A stretch of 6,777 nucleotides of DNA. It comes from Enterobacteriaceae bacterium. Lineage in GTDB: Bacteria; Pseudomonadota; Gammaproteobacteria; Enterobacterales; Enterobacteriaceae. Positions 1 through 6,777 of the stretch are shown here, in pieces. The translations under genes and the position numbers were made by a program. The stretch spans positions 1 through 6,777 of the forward strand of contig JALAGK010000228.1 of assembly GCA_022712475.1 (NCBI GenBank), read 5' to 3'. The notes below the pieces were generated by a model. The model worked only from the letters and a program-made list of their open reading frames with translations, did not search any database and was not told the origin of the DNA. Position 1 is the first letter of the stretch. Each line of letters starts with the position of its first letter.

Positions 1-1137
1 AATCATCCCCGGCTTGTGTAAGTGGTGGTTGGTGGTATCCATCGTGAGGGTAAAGCCGCTCGGTGCAGCAAAGGTTTGTCCGGCCATCGCCGCGCGCACC
101 TTATCCACGTCTGTCGTGCCGGCTTTCTCTACTGCCTGCGCCCACATATGCATACCGACATACGTCGCCTCCATCGGGTCATTGGTTACCACCGTGCTGG
201 CATTAGGCAGGTTGTGCGCTTTAGCATATGCGCGGTAGTCCGCCACAAACTTGCTGTTTACCGGATTGCTCACGGACTCAAAGTAGTTCCATGCGGCAAG
301 GTGGCCGACCAACGGTTTGGTATCAATACCGCGTAATTCTTCTTCGCCGACCGAGAACGCAACGACCGGGACATCGGTCGCTTTAATCCCCTGGTTGGCA
401 AGCTCTTTGTAAAACGGCACGTTGGAATCACCGTTAATGGTGGAAATCACCGCCGTTTTGCCACCGGCTGCGAATTTTTTGATATCAGAAACAATGGTCT
501 GGTAATCGCTGTAGCCAAACGGCGTATAGACCTCTTCAATATCTTTGTCCTGTACGCCTTTGGTATGCAGAAACGCGCGCAAGATTTTATTGGTCGTGCG
601 CGGGTAAACATAATCGGTGCCGAGCAGGAAGAAGCGCCTGGCGCCGCCGCCGTCCTCGCTCATCATGTACTCTACCGCTGGAATAGCCTGCTGATTGGGT
701 GCCGCACCGGTATAAAACACGTTTGGCGACATCTCTTCGCCTTCATACTGTACCGGGTAGAACAGCAGGCCGTTCAGTTCCTCAAATACCGGCAGCATTG
801 ATTTGCGCGACACCGACGTCCAGCCGCCAAACACCACTGCGACTTTGTCCTGAGACAGGAGCTGGCGTGCCTTCTCAGCAAACAGCGGCCAGTTGGACGC
901 CGGGTCAACCACCACCGGCTCCAGCTTTTTCCCCAGTACGCCGCCTTTGGCATTAATTTCATCAATGGTCATCAGCGCCATGTCTTTAAGCGGTGTTTCC
1001 GAGATAGCCATCGTGCCGGACAGCGAGTGCTCAATGCCGACTTTAATGGTGTCTGCCGCGTGGGCCGGAAATGTCAGGCCCATGCTCAACATGGTGGCTG
1101 ACAGCGCAAATACTTTCAGTAGTGAACGTCTTTTCAT
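1..1137 (-). CDS. urtA: Urea ABC transporter substrate-binding protein UrtA, N-terminal 379 residues (3' end beyond the left edge)
   Basis: This periplasmic receptor captures urea for a high-affinity UrtABCDE-type ABC importer. Hand translation from the ATG at 1137 gives an unbroken frame to base 1, 379 codons, with no stop in the window; roughly 40-50 residues are probably missing. A cleavable signal peptide covers residues 1-27: MKRRSLLKVF, a hydrophobic core, then AHA before ADTIKVGIEHSLSG. The mature part is a type I periplasmic-binding fold of the amide-binding (FmdD/UrtA) group. Near-diagnostic UrtA segments are LKDMALMTIDEINAKGGVLG, VVVDPASNWPLFAEKARQLL, LPVFEELNGLLFYPVQYEGE, GTDYVYPRTTNKILRAF, AGGKTAVISTINGDSNVPFY, VTNDPMEATYVGMHMWAQAV and GQTFAAPSGFTLTMD. 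RRSLLK near the start resembles a Tat signal. The gene begins 59 nt after the regulator; urtBCDE would be expected further left but are not visible. Confidence 0.95.
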   Translation of the reverse strand, partial: MKRRSLLKVFALSATMLSMGLTFPAHAADTIKVGIEHSLSGTMAISETPLKDMALMTIDEINAKGGVLGKKLEPVVVDPASNWPLFAEKARQLLSQDKVAVVFGGWTSVSRKSMLPVFEELNGLLFYPVQYEGEEMSPNVFYTGAAPNQQAIPAVEYMMSEDGGGARRFFLLGTDYVYPRTTNKILRAFLHTKGVQDKDIEEVYTPFGYSDYQTIVSDIKKFAAGGKTAVISTINGDSNVPFYKELANQGIKATDVPVVAFSVGEEELRGIDTKPLVGHLAAWNYFESVSNPVNSKFVADYRAYAKAHNLPNASTVVTNDPMEATYVGMHMWAQAVEKAGTTDVDKVRAAMAGQTFAAPSGFTLTMDTTNHHLHKPGMI

Positions 1138-1144
1138 GACAAAA

Positions 1145-1149
1145 CCCCT
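1145..1149 (-). promoter_or_regulatory. Probable Shine-Dalgarno site for urtA
   Basis: The minus strand reads AGGGG, 7 nt before the urtA ATG. It is weaker than the sites in front of the carboxylase and regulator genes but correctly spaced. Confidence 0.55.
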
Positions 1150-1170
1150 GGATGTATTGAATCAGTGATG

Positions 1171-1190
1171 TTTCCCGCCGTGCGGCGAAA
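1171..1190 (-). other. Imperfect inverted repeat (hairpin) between the GntR gene and urtA
   Basis: In the 59-nt gap between the regulator stop and the urtA start, the minus strand reads TTTCGCCGCACGGCGGGAAA. CGCC pairs with GGCG around a 4-nt loop (GCAC), and the outer TTT and AAA can extend the stem past a two-base bulge. No run of Ts follows, so it is not a standard intrinsic terminator. It may be an mRNA-stabilising or processing hairpin ahead of the binding-protein cistron, a weak attenuator, or chance in GC-rich sequence. I see no convincing promoter in the gap. Confidence 0.35.
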
Positions 1191-1196
1191 GGTCGA

Positions 1197-1883
1197 CTAG
1201 GGTGAAACCGGTTGTAAACTTGCCTGCTGGAGCCGGTGTAAGGTGATTTTCCTGACCTCATCTTTGCTTTGCGAAATGTGGCCCGTCAGGATGTGCTGCG
1301 CCTCCTCTGTCTGCTGTTGTTCAATGGCCTGTAATATGCGGGCGTGCTCGCTGTAGGTCGCCGCCACGCGATCGTCACGGGTGAAGTCGAGGCGACGCAC
1401 AATGCGCATCTTCTCGGTCAGTTCCACGTGCACCCGCACCATTTCCTCATTACCACTGGCGCGTACCAGCGCGGTGTGGAACTGTTCATCCTCAAGCGAA
1501 AGCGCCTTGCCCGGTGCCATGCGCGGCGCCGTAATCCAGAAGCTCACCAGCGGTTCGAGGTGGGCGCGACAGTTCTGCGGCGCCATGGTGCACAGGCGGC
1601 GCACCGCCTCTCTTTCCAGCACAATGCGAAAGTCGTAGAGCGACTCAAGGTAAGTGAAGTCAAAGGGTTTCACCTGCCAGCCGCTGCGTGAATAGACCTG
1701 TACATAGCCTTCATGCTCCAACCAGAACAACGCCTGACGCACCGGCGTACGGCTGGCCGACATACGCTCGCAGATATCGCTCTCACTAAAATGCGCCCCC
1801 GGCATCAGGCGAAAATCGAAAATATCGTTTTTCAGCGCATGGTAGATGCGCTCTGCGAGTTTCACGCTCTTTGCCTTCGTCAT
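1197..1883 (-). CDS. GntR-family transcriptional regulator, FadR/FCD subfamily, 228 aa
   Basis: This is a DNA-binding, ligand-responsive regulator, probably controlling the surrounding urea genes; the ligand is unknown. Residues about 8-73 form the GntR winged helix-turn-helix, with the family signature MSASRTPVRQALFWLEHEGY at 41-60 covering the recognition helix. Residues about 78-215 form an all-helical FCD effector domain. Its metal-site pattern is intact: Asp132 and His136 in EDEQFHTAL, His180 in YSEHARIL and His202 in TGHIS, a set that in related proteins binds a divalent metal and often helps hold a carboxylate ligand. Total length is normal for the subfamily. It starts at an ATG 10 nt after the carboxylase stop, with AAGGAGG 5 nt before it, and ends in TAG. 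Lying in the same transcription direction as the enzyme genes, it is probably co-transcribed and possibly autoregulated (inference). No specific gene name is recognised. Confidence 0.93.
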   Translation of the reverse strand: MTKAKSVKLAERIYHALKNDIFDFRLMPGAHFSESDICERMSASRTPVRQALFWLEHEGYVQVYSRSGWQVKPFDFTYLESLYDFRIVLEREAVRRLCTMAPQNCRAHLEPLVSFWITAPRMAPGKALSLEDEQFHTALVRASGNEEMVRVHVELTEKMRIVRRLDFTRDDRVAATYSEHARILQAIEQQQTEEAQHILTGHISQSKDEVRKITLHRLQQASLQPVSP

Positions 1884-1888
1884 TGCCG

Positions 1889-1895
1889 CCTCCTT
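1889..1895 (-). promoter_or_regulatory. Shine-Dalgarno site of the GntR gene, overlapping the urea carboxylase stop codon
   Basis: The minus strand reads TAAGGAGGCGGCAATG from 1896 to 1881. The TAA stop of urea carboxylase supplies the first As of a full AAGGAGG, with 5 nt to the ATG. This supports translational coupling and fixes the GntR start. Confidence 0.85.
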
Positions 1896-4800
1896 ATTCC
1901 AGCCACAACAGGGCGTCGCCGGGACTGACCGGGCGTCCGGGCTGGCAGGCGAGGCGTTTCACCCGGCCAGCCTGCGGTGCCACAATGGCAAGCTCCATCT
2001 TCATTGCCTCGACAATCACCAGCGCCTGACCTTCCTGTACCGTATCGCCCACGGACACCAGCACCTTCCAGATGCTGCCGCTCATGTCCGCACACACCGC
2101 AGCCGCCCCGTCATCGTTATGCTGCGGCGCGGGTGACAGCGACTCGATAGCGCTGTCTTCGTCCTGTTGCCAGCGCCCGACTTCCGCCTCAAAGGCCTGC
2201 GCCTGGCGTGCGCGGAAAGCTTCAATCTCTGCGTGGTGGGTTTGCAGGAATTGCAGGTGCTCTGCGAAATCAAACACCGTCTCTTCAATGCGCACTGCCG
2301 CACGCCCTTCGCGAAAATCCTCGCGCAGCACGGTGAGTTCGTCTTCGCTCACCGGATAAAAACGTACCTGATCAAAAAAACGCAGTAGCCACGGTTCGCC
2401 TGCCTGAAACTGCGCATTTTTCATAAACCGGTTCCAGATAGGTAACGTGCGCCCCACCAGCTGATAACCGCCGGGTGAGTCCATGCCGTATATGCACATA
2501 TACATGCCACCAATACCCACCGTACCTTCGGCGGTAAAGGTGCGTGCCGGGTTGTATTTGGAACTGAGCAGACGATGTCGCGGGTCAATCGGTACCGCGC
2601 AGGGTGCGCCGAGGTACACATCACCCAGACCAAGAATCAGGTAACTGGCATCAAAAAGGGTTTTTCGCACGTCATCCCGGCTCGCAAGGCCGTTGATACG
2701 CTGGATAAAATCAACGTTGTTTGGCAGCCACGGCGCACGACCACGCACCGTGTCCTGGTAACGGCTTACGGCATCCAGCGTGGCGCTGTCCTCAAAAGCC
2801 ATCGGCAGGTAGACCACGCGGGAAGGAACCTTCATCTGACTGACATCACCGATGTACGCTTCAAGCTCCAGTAACAGCGCCACCAGCGCCTGCTGGCTAA
2901 TAACCTGGCTGTCATAACGCACTTGTAATGAACGTACCCCTGGAGAAAGCTCTTCTATTCCCGGTTGCGCTCGCGCACGCAGGTGCTCCATCAACAGGTG
3001 CACCCGCAGGCGCAGCGCCAGATCCAGCACGTTATCGCCGTACTCAATCAGAATGTAGTTATCCCCGGCCTGGCGGTAGACAATGGCGGGCGCGCCTGTG
3101 GACTCGGGCCGCGCCACCAGCACGGCGGCGCTGATACCCTCATTAGCGCTAAGCGTTGGCGTAGCAAAGTCACTGAGGGGGCTGCGCTCAAGCGTGTCGA
3201 TGCTGTACGCCTGCGCCTTTTCTCGCGCCACGGCGTCTTCCACGCTGATGGGATAGAAACGAATGCGGTCGCCAGGTTTAACCTGACCGACTTTCCACAG
3301 CTCCGCTTTGGCAATGGTGACCGGGCAGACGAAACCGCCGAGGCTTGGGCCATCGCGGGTCAAAATCACCGGGAAATCACCGGTAAAGTTAATCGCGCCG
3401 ATGGCGTATTCACAGTCGTGAACGTTGGAAGGGTGCAGGCCTGCCTCGCCGCCGTCTGGCCTGGCCCAACCGGGTTTAGGCCCGGTAAGCCGCACGCCCA
3501 ACCGGTTGGAGTTGTAATGCACCTGCCATTCACTGGCGAAAAATGCGTCAATCGATTCCTGGGTAAAAAAGTCCGGCGCGCCGTGTGGCCCGTACAGCAC
3601 GCCAATGCGCCACTCATCACCATATGTGGGAATCAGTGACTCACTGAGCGCCCGCGGTTCGCTCACTGGCGCAGGCGTGGTGCAGGCGGCACGTTCCGGG
3701 CACGAAATCGCGAGCATATCCGCCACCTTTAGCGTGCGCCCGGCATGGCCGCCAAACTGCCCTAAGGCAAAGGTGGAACGGCTGCCAAGATACTGCGGGA
3801 CATCAATCCCATTTTGCACCGCCAGATAGCTACGACAACCACGTTGTGCGCGCCCTAATGCCAGCGTCTGCCCGGCCTGTACCGTGATGGGCTGCCAGCA
3901 TGCCACGGCCTTACCATCCAGTGTCGCCTGACAGTCCGCACCGGTCAGGGCAATAATGGCTGAGGAGTGAAACAGCAACACCGGGCCTTGCAGGGTAAAC
4001 TCCAGCCCGGCAGCGGCTTCATGGTTGCCCACAATACGGTTAGCAAGGCGAAAGGCATAGTCATCCATTGGGCCAGAAGGCGGTACGCCTATATCCCAGT
4101 AACCAGTACGCCCGGGATAGTCCTGTACACTGCTCCAGGTACCGGGTTGCAGCACCTCAATGACAGGCGACTGCGGGACAACATTATCCAGCATGCGCGT
4201 CCAGACGCTGGCGCTGTGAAACGCGGCGCTGGCGGTTATCTGGCGCAGGTAGTCCAGATTGGTGGCAATGCCGTGCAGGCGCGTGGCATCCAGGGCGGCA
4301 TGGAGTTTGACCAGTGCCGCCTGGCGGTTTTCGCCGTGCACAATCAGCTTGGCAATCATCGGGTCGTAAAATGCCGATACCTCGCTGCCGGTGGTGACGC
4401 CGCTGTCAACGCGCACCCCCTCACCCTGCGGAAACGCCACTTCGGTCAACAGGCCAGGGCTGGGCTGGAAGTTTTTGAGCGGGTTTTCTGCGTAGATACG
4501 CACCTCAATAGCCGCTCCCTGGGCTGGCGCTTCCAGTCGCGCCCAGTCCACGGGCTCACCCGCCGCCACGCGCAGCATATGCTCCACCAGATCGAGTCCG
4601 GTCACGCACTCGGTCACCGGGTGTTCAACCTGCAAACGGGTATTCACCTCAAGAAAATAAAAGGCATCCTGCTCGGGGTCGTAGATAAACTCCACCGTAC
4701 CTGCACTGCGGTAGTTCACCTGTTTGCCAAGCTGCACAGCCGCTCTCAGCAGCGCTGCGCGGGTCGCGGCAGGCAGGCCAGGCGCGGGCGTTTCTTCCAC

Positions 4801-5511
4801 TACTTTCTGGTTGCGTCGCTGCAATGAACAGTCACGTTCACCCAGTGCCACCACGTTGCCTTTACCGTCACCGAACAGTTGCACCTCGATATGGCGCGCC
4901 CGGTCCACGCAGCGTTCAACAAATACGCCAGCATCGCTAAAAAACTGCTCACCCAGACGGCGCACGCTTTCCCAGGCTTGCGTTAGCGCCTTCGCATCCG
5001 CACAGCGGGTAAGGCCAATACCACCGCCTCCTGCGGTGCTTTTGAGCATCACCGGGTAACCGATGCGCGCGGCCGCCACCAGGGCATCTTCCAGGCCCTC
5101 CAGCAAACCGGTACCCGGGGTCATCGGCACACCCGCCTGGGCTGCCAGTTCGCGCGCCCGGTGCTTGAGGCCGAACTCACTAATCTGGCGAGCCGTCGGC
5201 CCAATAAACACAATACCTGCCTGCTCGCAGGCCTGGGCAAACGCCACGCTTTCTGACAAAAAGCCATAGCCTGGCCAGATTGCCTGCGCCCTGCTGGTAC
5301 GTGCGGCATCGATGATTTTATCGACAGACAGATAGCTGTCGCTTGCCTTCTCCCCGCCCAGCGCAATCGCGACATCAGCCTGCCTGACGTGCTCGGCGTT
5401 TTTATCGGCATCAGAATAGACGGCAACGCTGGTCACACCCAGTCGCCTGAGAGTGCGCATGGCACGACAGGCGATCTCGCCGCGGTTGGCAATCAGCACG
5501 GTGTTAAACAT
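1894..5511 (-). CDS. uca: Urea carboxylase (biotin-dependent), complete, 1205 aa
   Basis: This enzyme carboxylates urea to allophanate using ATP, bicarbonate and covalently bound biotin. The biotin carboxylase domain spans about residues 1-445: MFNTVLIANRGEIACRAMRT at the start, the Gly-rich ATP loop GGGGIG at 161-166, ERDCSLQRRNQKVVEE at 225-240 and EVNTRLQVEHPVTE at 288-301. The carboxyltransferase region follows. Its AHS2/KipA-like half (about 450-755) contains SVQDYPGRTGYWDIG and VPPSGPMDDYAFRLANRIVG. Its AHS1/KipI-like half (about 808-1030) contains LPNNVDFIQRINGL and GLGDVYLGAP. A charged, Ala/Gln-rich tether (about 1100-1137) leads to the biotin carrier domain, with EAMKMEL placing the biotinyl Lys at residue 1171 (codon 2001-1999). 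The ATG at 5511 is preferred over an in-frame ATG at 5577: it has AGGAG 7 nt upstream and begins at the canonical biotin carboxylase N-terminus, whereas the earlier start would overlap the upstream gene by 74 nt. The length fits stand-alone bacterial urea carboxylases. A guanidine-preferring carboxylase is the main alternative. Confidence 0.95.
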   Translation of the reverse strand: MFNTVLIANRGEIACRAMRTLRRLGVTSVAVYSDADKNAEHVRQADVAIALGGEKASDSYLSVDKIIDAARTSRAQAIWPGYGFLSESVAFAQACEQAGIVFIGPTARQISEFGLKHRARELAAQAGVPMTPGTGLLEGLEDALVAAARIGYPVMLKSTAGGGGIGLTRCADAKALTQAWESVRRLGEQFFSDAGVFVERCVDRARHIEVQLFGDGKGNVVALGERDCSLQRRNQKVVEETPAPGLPAATRAALLRAAVQLGKQVNYRSAGTVEFIYDPEQDAFYFLEVNTRLQVEHPVTECVTGLDLVEHMLRVAAGEPVDWARLEAPAQGAAIEVRIYAENPLKNFQPSPGLLTEVAFPQGEGVRVDSGVTTGSEVSAFYDPMIAKLIVHGENRQAALVKLHAALDATRLHGIATNLDYLRQITASAAFHSASVWTRMLDNVVPQSPVIEVLQPGTWSSVQDYPGRTGYWDIGVPPSGPMDDYAFRLANRIVGNHEAAAGLEFTLQGPVLLFHSSAIIALTGADCQATLDGKAVACWQPITVQAGQTLALGRAQRGCRSYLAVQNGIDVPQYLGSRSTFALGQFGGHAGRTLKVADMLAISCPERAACTTPAPVSEPRALSESLIPTYGDEWRIGVLYGPHGAPDFFTQESIDAFFASEWQVHYNSNRLGVRLTGPKPGWARPDGGEAGLHPSNVHDCEYAIGAINFTGDFPVILTRDGPSLGGFVCPVTIAKAELWKVGQVKPGDRIRFYPISVEDAVAREKAQAYSIDTLERSPLSDFATPTLSANEGISAAVLVARPESTGAPAIVYRQAGDNYILIEYGDNVLDLALRLRVHLLMEHLRARAQPGIEELSPGVRSLQVRYDSQVISQQALVALLLELEAYIGDVSQMKVPSRVVYLPMAFEDSATLDAVSRYQDTVRGRAPWLPNNVDFIQRINGLASRDDVRKTLFDASYLILGLGDVYLGAPCAVPIDPRHRLLSSKYNPARTFTAEGTVGIGGMYMCIYGMDSPGGYQLVGRTLPIWNRFMKNAQFQAGEPWLLRFFDQVRFYPVSEDELTVLREDFREGRAAVRIEETVFDFAEHLQFLQTHHAEIEAFRARQAQAFEAEVGRWQQDEDSAIESLSPAPQHNDDGAAAVCADMSGSIWKVLVSVGDTVQEGQALVIVEAMKMELAIVAPQAGRVKRLACQPGRPVSPGDALLWLE

Positions 5512-6777
5512 GTTGGCTCTCCTGATGGGCCACCCAGCTGCGCCAGCCCTTAAATTCAGTAATGTCGGTAGCAGCACTCAGCGCCGCCGGTTCGCAAATA
5601 AAACCTTTCACCCAGCGTCCGTTGGCCAGTTCCAGCGAACCAATGCCCAGCGGCGCGGGGATTTCGGCCACGAATTCACCAAAGCGGGCAAGCGGGATGT
5701 CCCACAGCTCTACGGCTATTGCCGCGCCGGCATCTGCGCGCGCAATACCAGGTTTGGCAGGCGTGGTGCCCGCAAGCTGATAGAGCCGATAACAGGGCGC
5801 GGTTTCGGTAGCCTCAACAAAGACGGCGTTACGTGCAGTGAGCTGGAAATTAAGCGGCATGCCGCGCAGGTGCGCGCCAACGACTGCTACACGCACGTGG
5901 TGCGCAGAGACAGGAAGCGCTGCCTCGCCGGGCGCTAACCGCTGCCCGGTCGCCCCCAGATCAAGGTTCTGCTCGTGCTGCCAGCGCAGGCCAAACTCCG
6001 CCAGCGCCCTGTCATGCCAGGCAGGTGCAATCAACGTGATGCCAGCAGGCAGGCCGTCTTCACGAAAAACGCCGGGCAGTGACAGTGCGCTGAGGTCGGC
6101 CAGATTGGTAAAATTGGTGTAAGTGCCAAACTGTGAATTAAAGCGAACAGGCTCCTGATGCATTTCTTCAAGCGTGTGGATAGTGGGCGACGTCGGCACA
6201 ACCAGCGCATCCACCTCGCTCAACGCATGCTGGATGCGCCGTGCCAGCGTGGCGCGCAGGTATTCCGCGTTAAAGGTTTCTACGGCGCTGTAGTTCAGAC
6301 CGGTGGCAACAATGGCGTGGACGGTAGGGTCCATCAGCTGAGGTTGTTTCAGCATGTCGCCCACCGCTGCCGTACGCTCGGCCACCCACGGCCCCTGGTA
6401 GAGTTGCTCGGCAAGCTGATAAAAGTCAGTAAAGTCGATGGGCTTAAGCGTCACGCCGCTCGCGCGCAGCGCCTCCAGCGTGTGCTGCCAGGCCTGCTGC
6501 GCCTGCGTATCACCAAAGAATTTCAGCACGTCAGGGATGGCGAATACCGGGTTTTGCGCCAACGCCGCTGGCGCGGTGGCCGGATTAACCCGCGAGTAAG
6601 CGTCCTGGTCATCTTCACCACCGGCAAGTGTGGCGACAGTAAACGCGTCCTGCACCGTCAGCGCAAACACCGAAATCGTATCAATCAACCGACAGGCCGG
6701 GACCACACCTGCCGCCGACAACCAACCTTTGGTGGGTTTAAGTCCAACGATATTGTTAAACCCGGCAGGCACGCGCC
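5504..6777 (-). CDS. atzF: Allophanate hydrolase, C-terminal 423 residues (5' end beyond the right edge)
   Basis: This enzyme hydrolyses allophanate, the product of urea carboxylase, to ammonia and CO2 in the cytoplasm. The frame is open to the window edge; its first complete codon is Arg (6775-6773), followed by VPAGFNNIVGLKPTKG, the segment just after the nucleophilic Ser of the amidase signature. The catalytic Ser-Ser-Lys residues therefore lie outside the window, and the GTG at 6772 is an internal Val codon, not the start. Roughly 180 N-terminal residues are missing if the usual family length of about 600 applies. Visible residues 1 to about 270 finish the amidase fold (VDALVVPTSPT, then LPGVFREDGLPAGITLIAP). 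Residues from about 290 to 415 form the separate allophanate-hydrolase C-terminal domain, with AHLRGMPLNFQLTAR, IPAPLGIGSLELANGRWVKGF and ICEP. In the yeast enzyme this domain decarboxylates the N-carboxycarbamate intermediate and needs a His; the His of AHLRGMPLN is a plausible equivalent (inferred). No frameshift is seen. It ends by overlapping the next gene. Confidence 0.95.
   Translation of the reverse strand, partial: RVPAGFNNIVGLKPTKGWLSAAGVVPACRLIDTISVFALTVQDAFTVATLAGGEDDQDAYSRVNPATAPAALAQNPVFAIPDVLKFFGDTQAQQAWQHTLEALRASGVTLKPIDFTDFYQLAEQLYQGPWVAERTAAVGDMLKQPQLMDPTVHAIVATGLNYSAVETFNAEYLRATLARRIQHALSEVDALVVPTSPTIHTLEEMHQEPVRFNSQFGTYTNFTNLADLSALSLPGVFREDGLPAGITLIAPAWHDRALAEFGLRWQHEQNLDLGATGQRLAPGEAALPVSAHHVRVAVVGAHLRGMPLNFQLTARNAVFVEATETAPCYRLYQLAGTTPAKPGIARADAGAAIAVELWDIPLARFGEFVAEIPAPLGIGSLELANGRWVKGFICEPAALSAATDITEFKGWRSWVAHQESQHV
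5519..5523 (-). promoter_or_regulatory. Shine-Dalgarno site for urea carboxylase
   Basis: On the minus strand AGGAG lies 7 nt before the ATG at 5511, inside the final codons of the allophanate hydrolase gene. It decides the carboxylase start against the in-frame ATG at 5577. The downstream gene can therefore be initiated by ribosomes finishing the upstream one. Confidence 0.8.

Noticed and set aside
1..1137. Possible non-coding or broken region, because no long closed open frame is evident here
   Set aside because: The frame only lacks a stop inside the window; translated by hand it is continuous UrtA for 379 codons.
1171..1190. Rho-independent terminator between the GntR gene and urtA
   Set aside because: The stem is short and is followed by CATCACTG rather than a T-run.
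1138..1260. A sigma-54/NtrC-type promoter in front of urtA
   Set aside because: Nitrogen control would make biological sense, but I found no convincing GG-N10-GC element in suitable context by eye in the gap or the end of the GntR gene.
2965..3639. A 224-codon plus-strand open frame
   Set aside because: It is antisense to the carboxyltransferase domain and has no recognisable protein features; a coding shadow.
3967..4827. A 286-codon plus-strand open frame
   Set aside because: It lies wholly antisense to the well-conserved biotin carboxylase part of urea carboxylase, its translation resembles no family, and long antisense frames are expected in GC-rich coding DNA.
5512..5577. A longer urea carboxylase starting at 5577
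   Set aside because: The extra 22 residues are antecedent to the canonical biotin carboxylase N-terminus, would overlap atzF by 74 nt, and the good Shine-Dalgarno site belongs to the ATG at 5511.
5453..5938. A 161-codon plus-strand open frame across the atzF/uca junction
   Set aside because: It is antisense to two genuine overlapping genes and has no independent evidence such as a Shine-Dalgarno site or a family motif.
6770..6772. GTG as a start codon for allophanate hydrolase
   Set aside because: It falls in the middle of the conserved amidase segment just after the nucleophile, with Arg coded in frame before it; the gene simply continues past the window edge.

Overview
The window holds a compact, fully co-directional block of urea-nitrogen genes, all read on the minus strand (right to left). 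It has no mobile elements, RNA genes, CRISPR arrays or long non-coding stretches. The base composition is moderately GC-rich, and the genes are tightly packed with strong Shine-Dalgarno sites. The protein sequences look proteobacterial. A gammaproteobacterium, possibly of the Enterobacterales, is my best guess, but this is an impression and nothing in the window proves it.

Layout in transcription order: (1) the C-terminal two thirds of an allophanate hydrolase (AtzF type) enters from the right edge and ends at 5504. (2) A complete urea carboxylase of 1205 residues (5511-1894) begins inside the last codons of the hydrolase through an 8-nt overlap. It carries biotin carboxylase, carboxyltransferase and biotin-carrier domains in one chain. 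(3) After a 10-nt gap comes a GntR-family, FCD-domain transcription factor (1883-1197). (4) After a 59-nt gap comes the urea ABC transporter periplasmic binding protein UrtA (from 1137), which runs off the left edge with 379 residues visible.

Together these genes describe a nickel-independent urea-use route. UrtA captures urea in the periplasm and, with permease and ATPase genes probably further left, would bring it in. Urea carboxylase uses ATP, bicarbonate and biotin to make allophanate. Allophanate hydrolase splits that into ammonia and CO2. The GntR/FCD protein sits between the enzyme genes and the transporter gene, so it is the obvious candidate local regulator.

I see no undescribed system here; every gene belongs to a recognisable family. 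The points worth a second look are the combination of a Urt transporter with the urea amidolyase route, the placement and intact metal site of the regulator, a twin-arginine-like signal on UrtA, a hairpin in the only sizeable gap, and whether the carboxylase prefers urea or guanidine.
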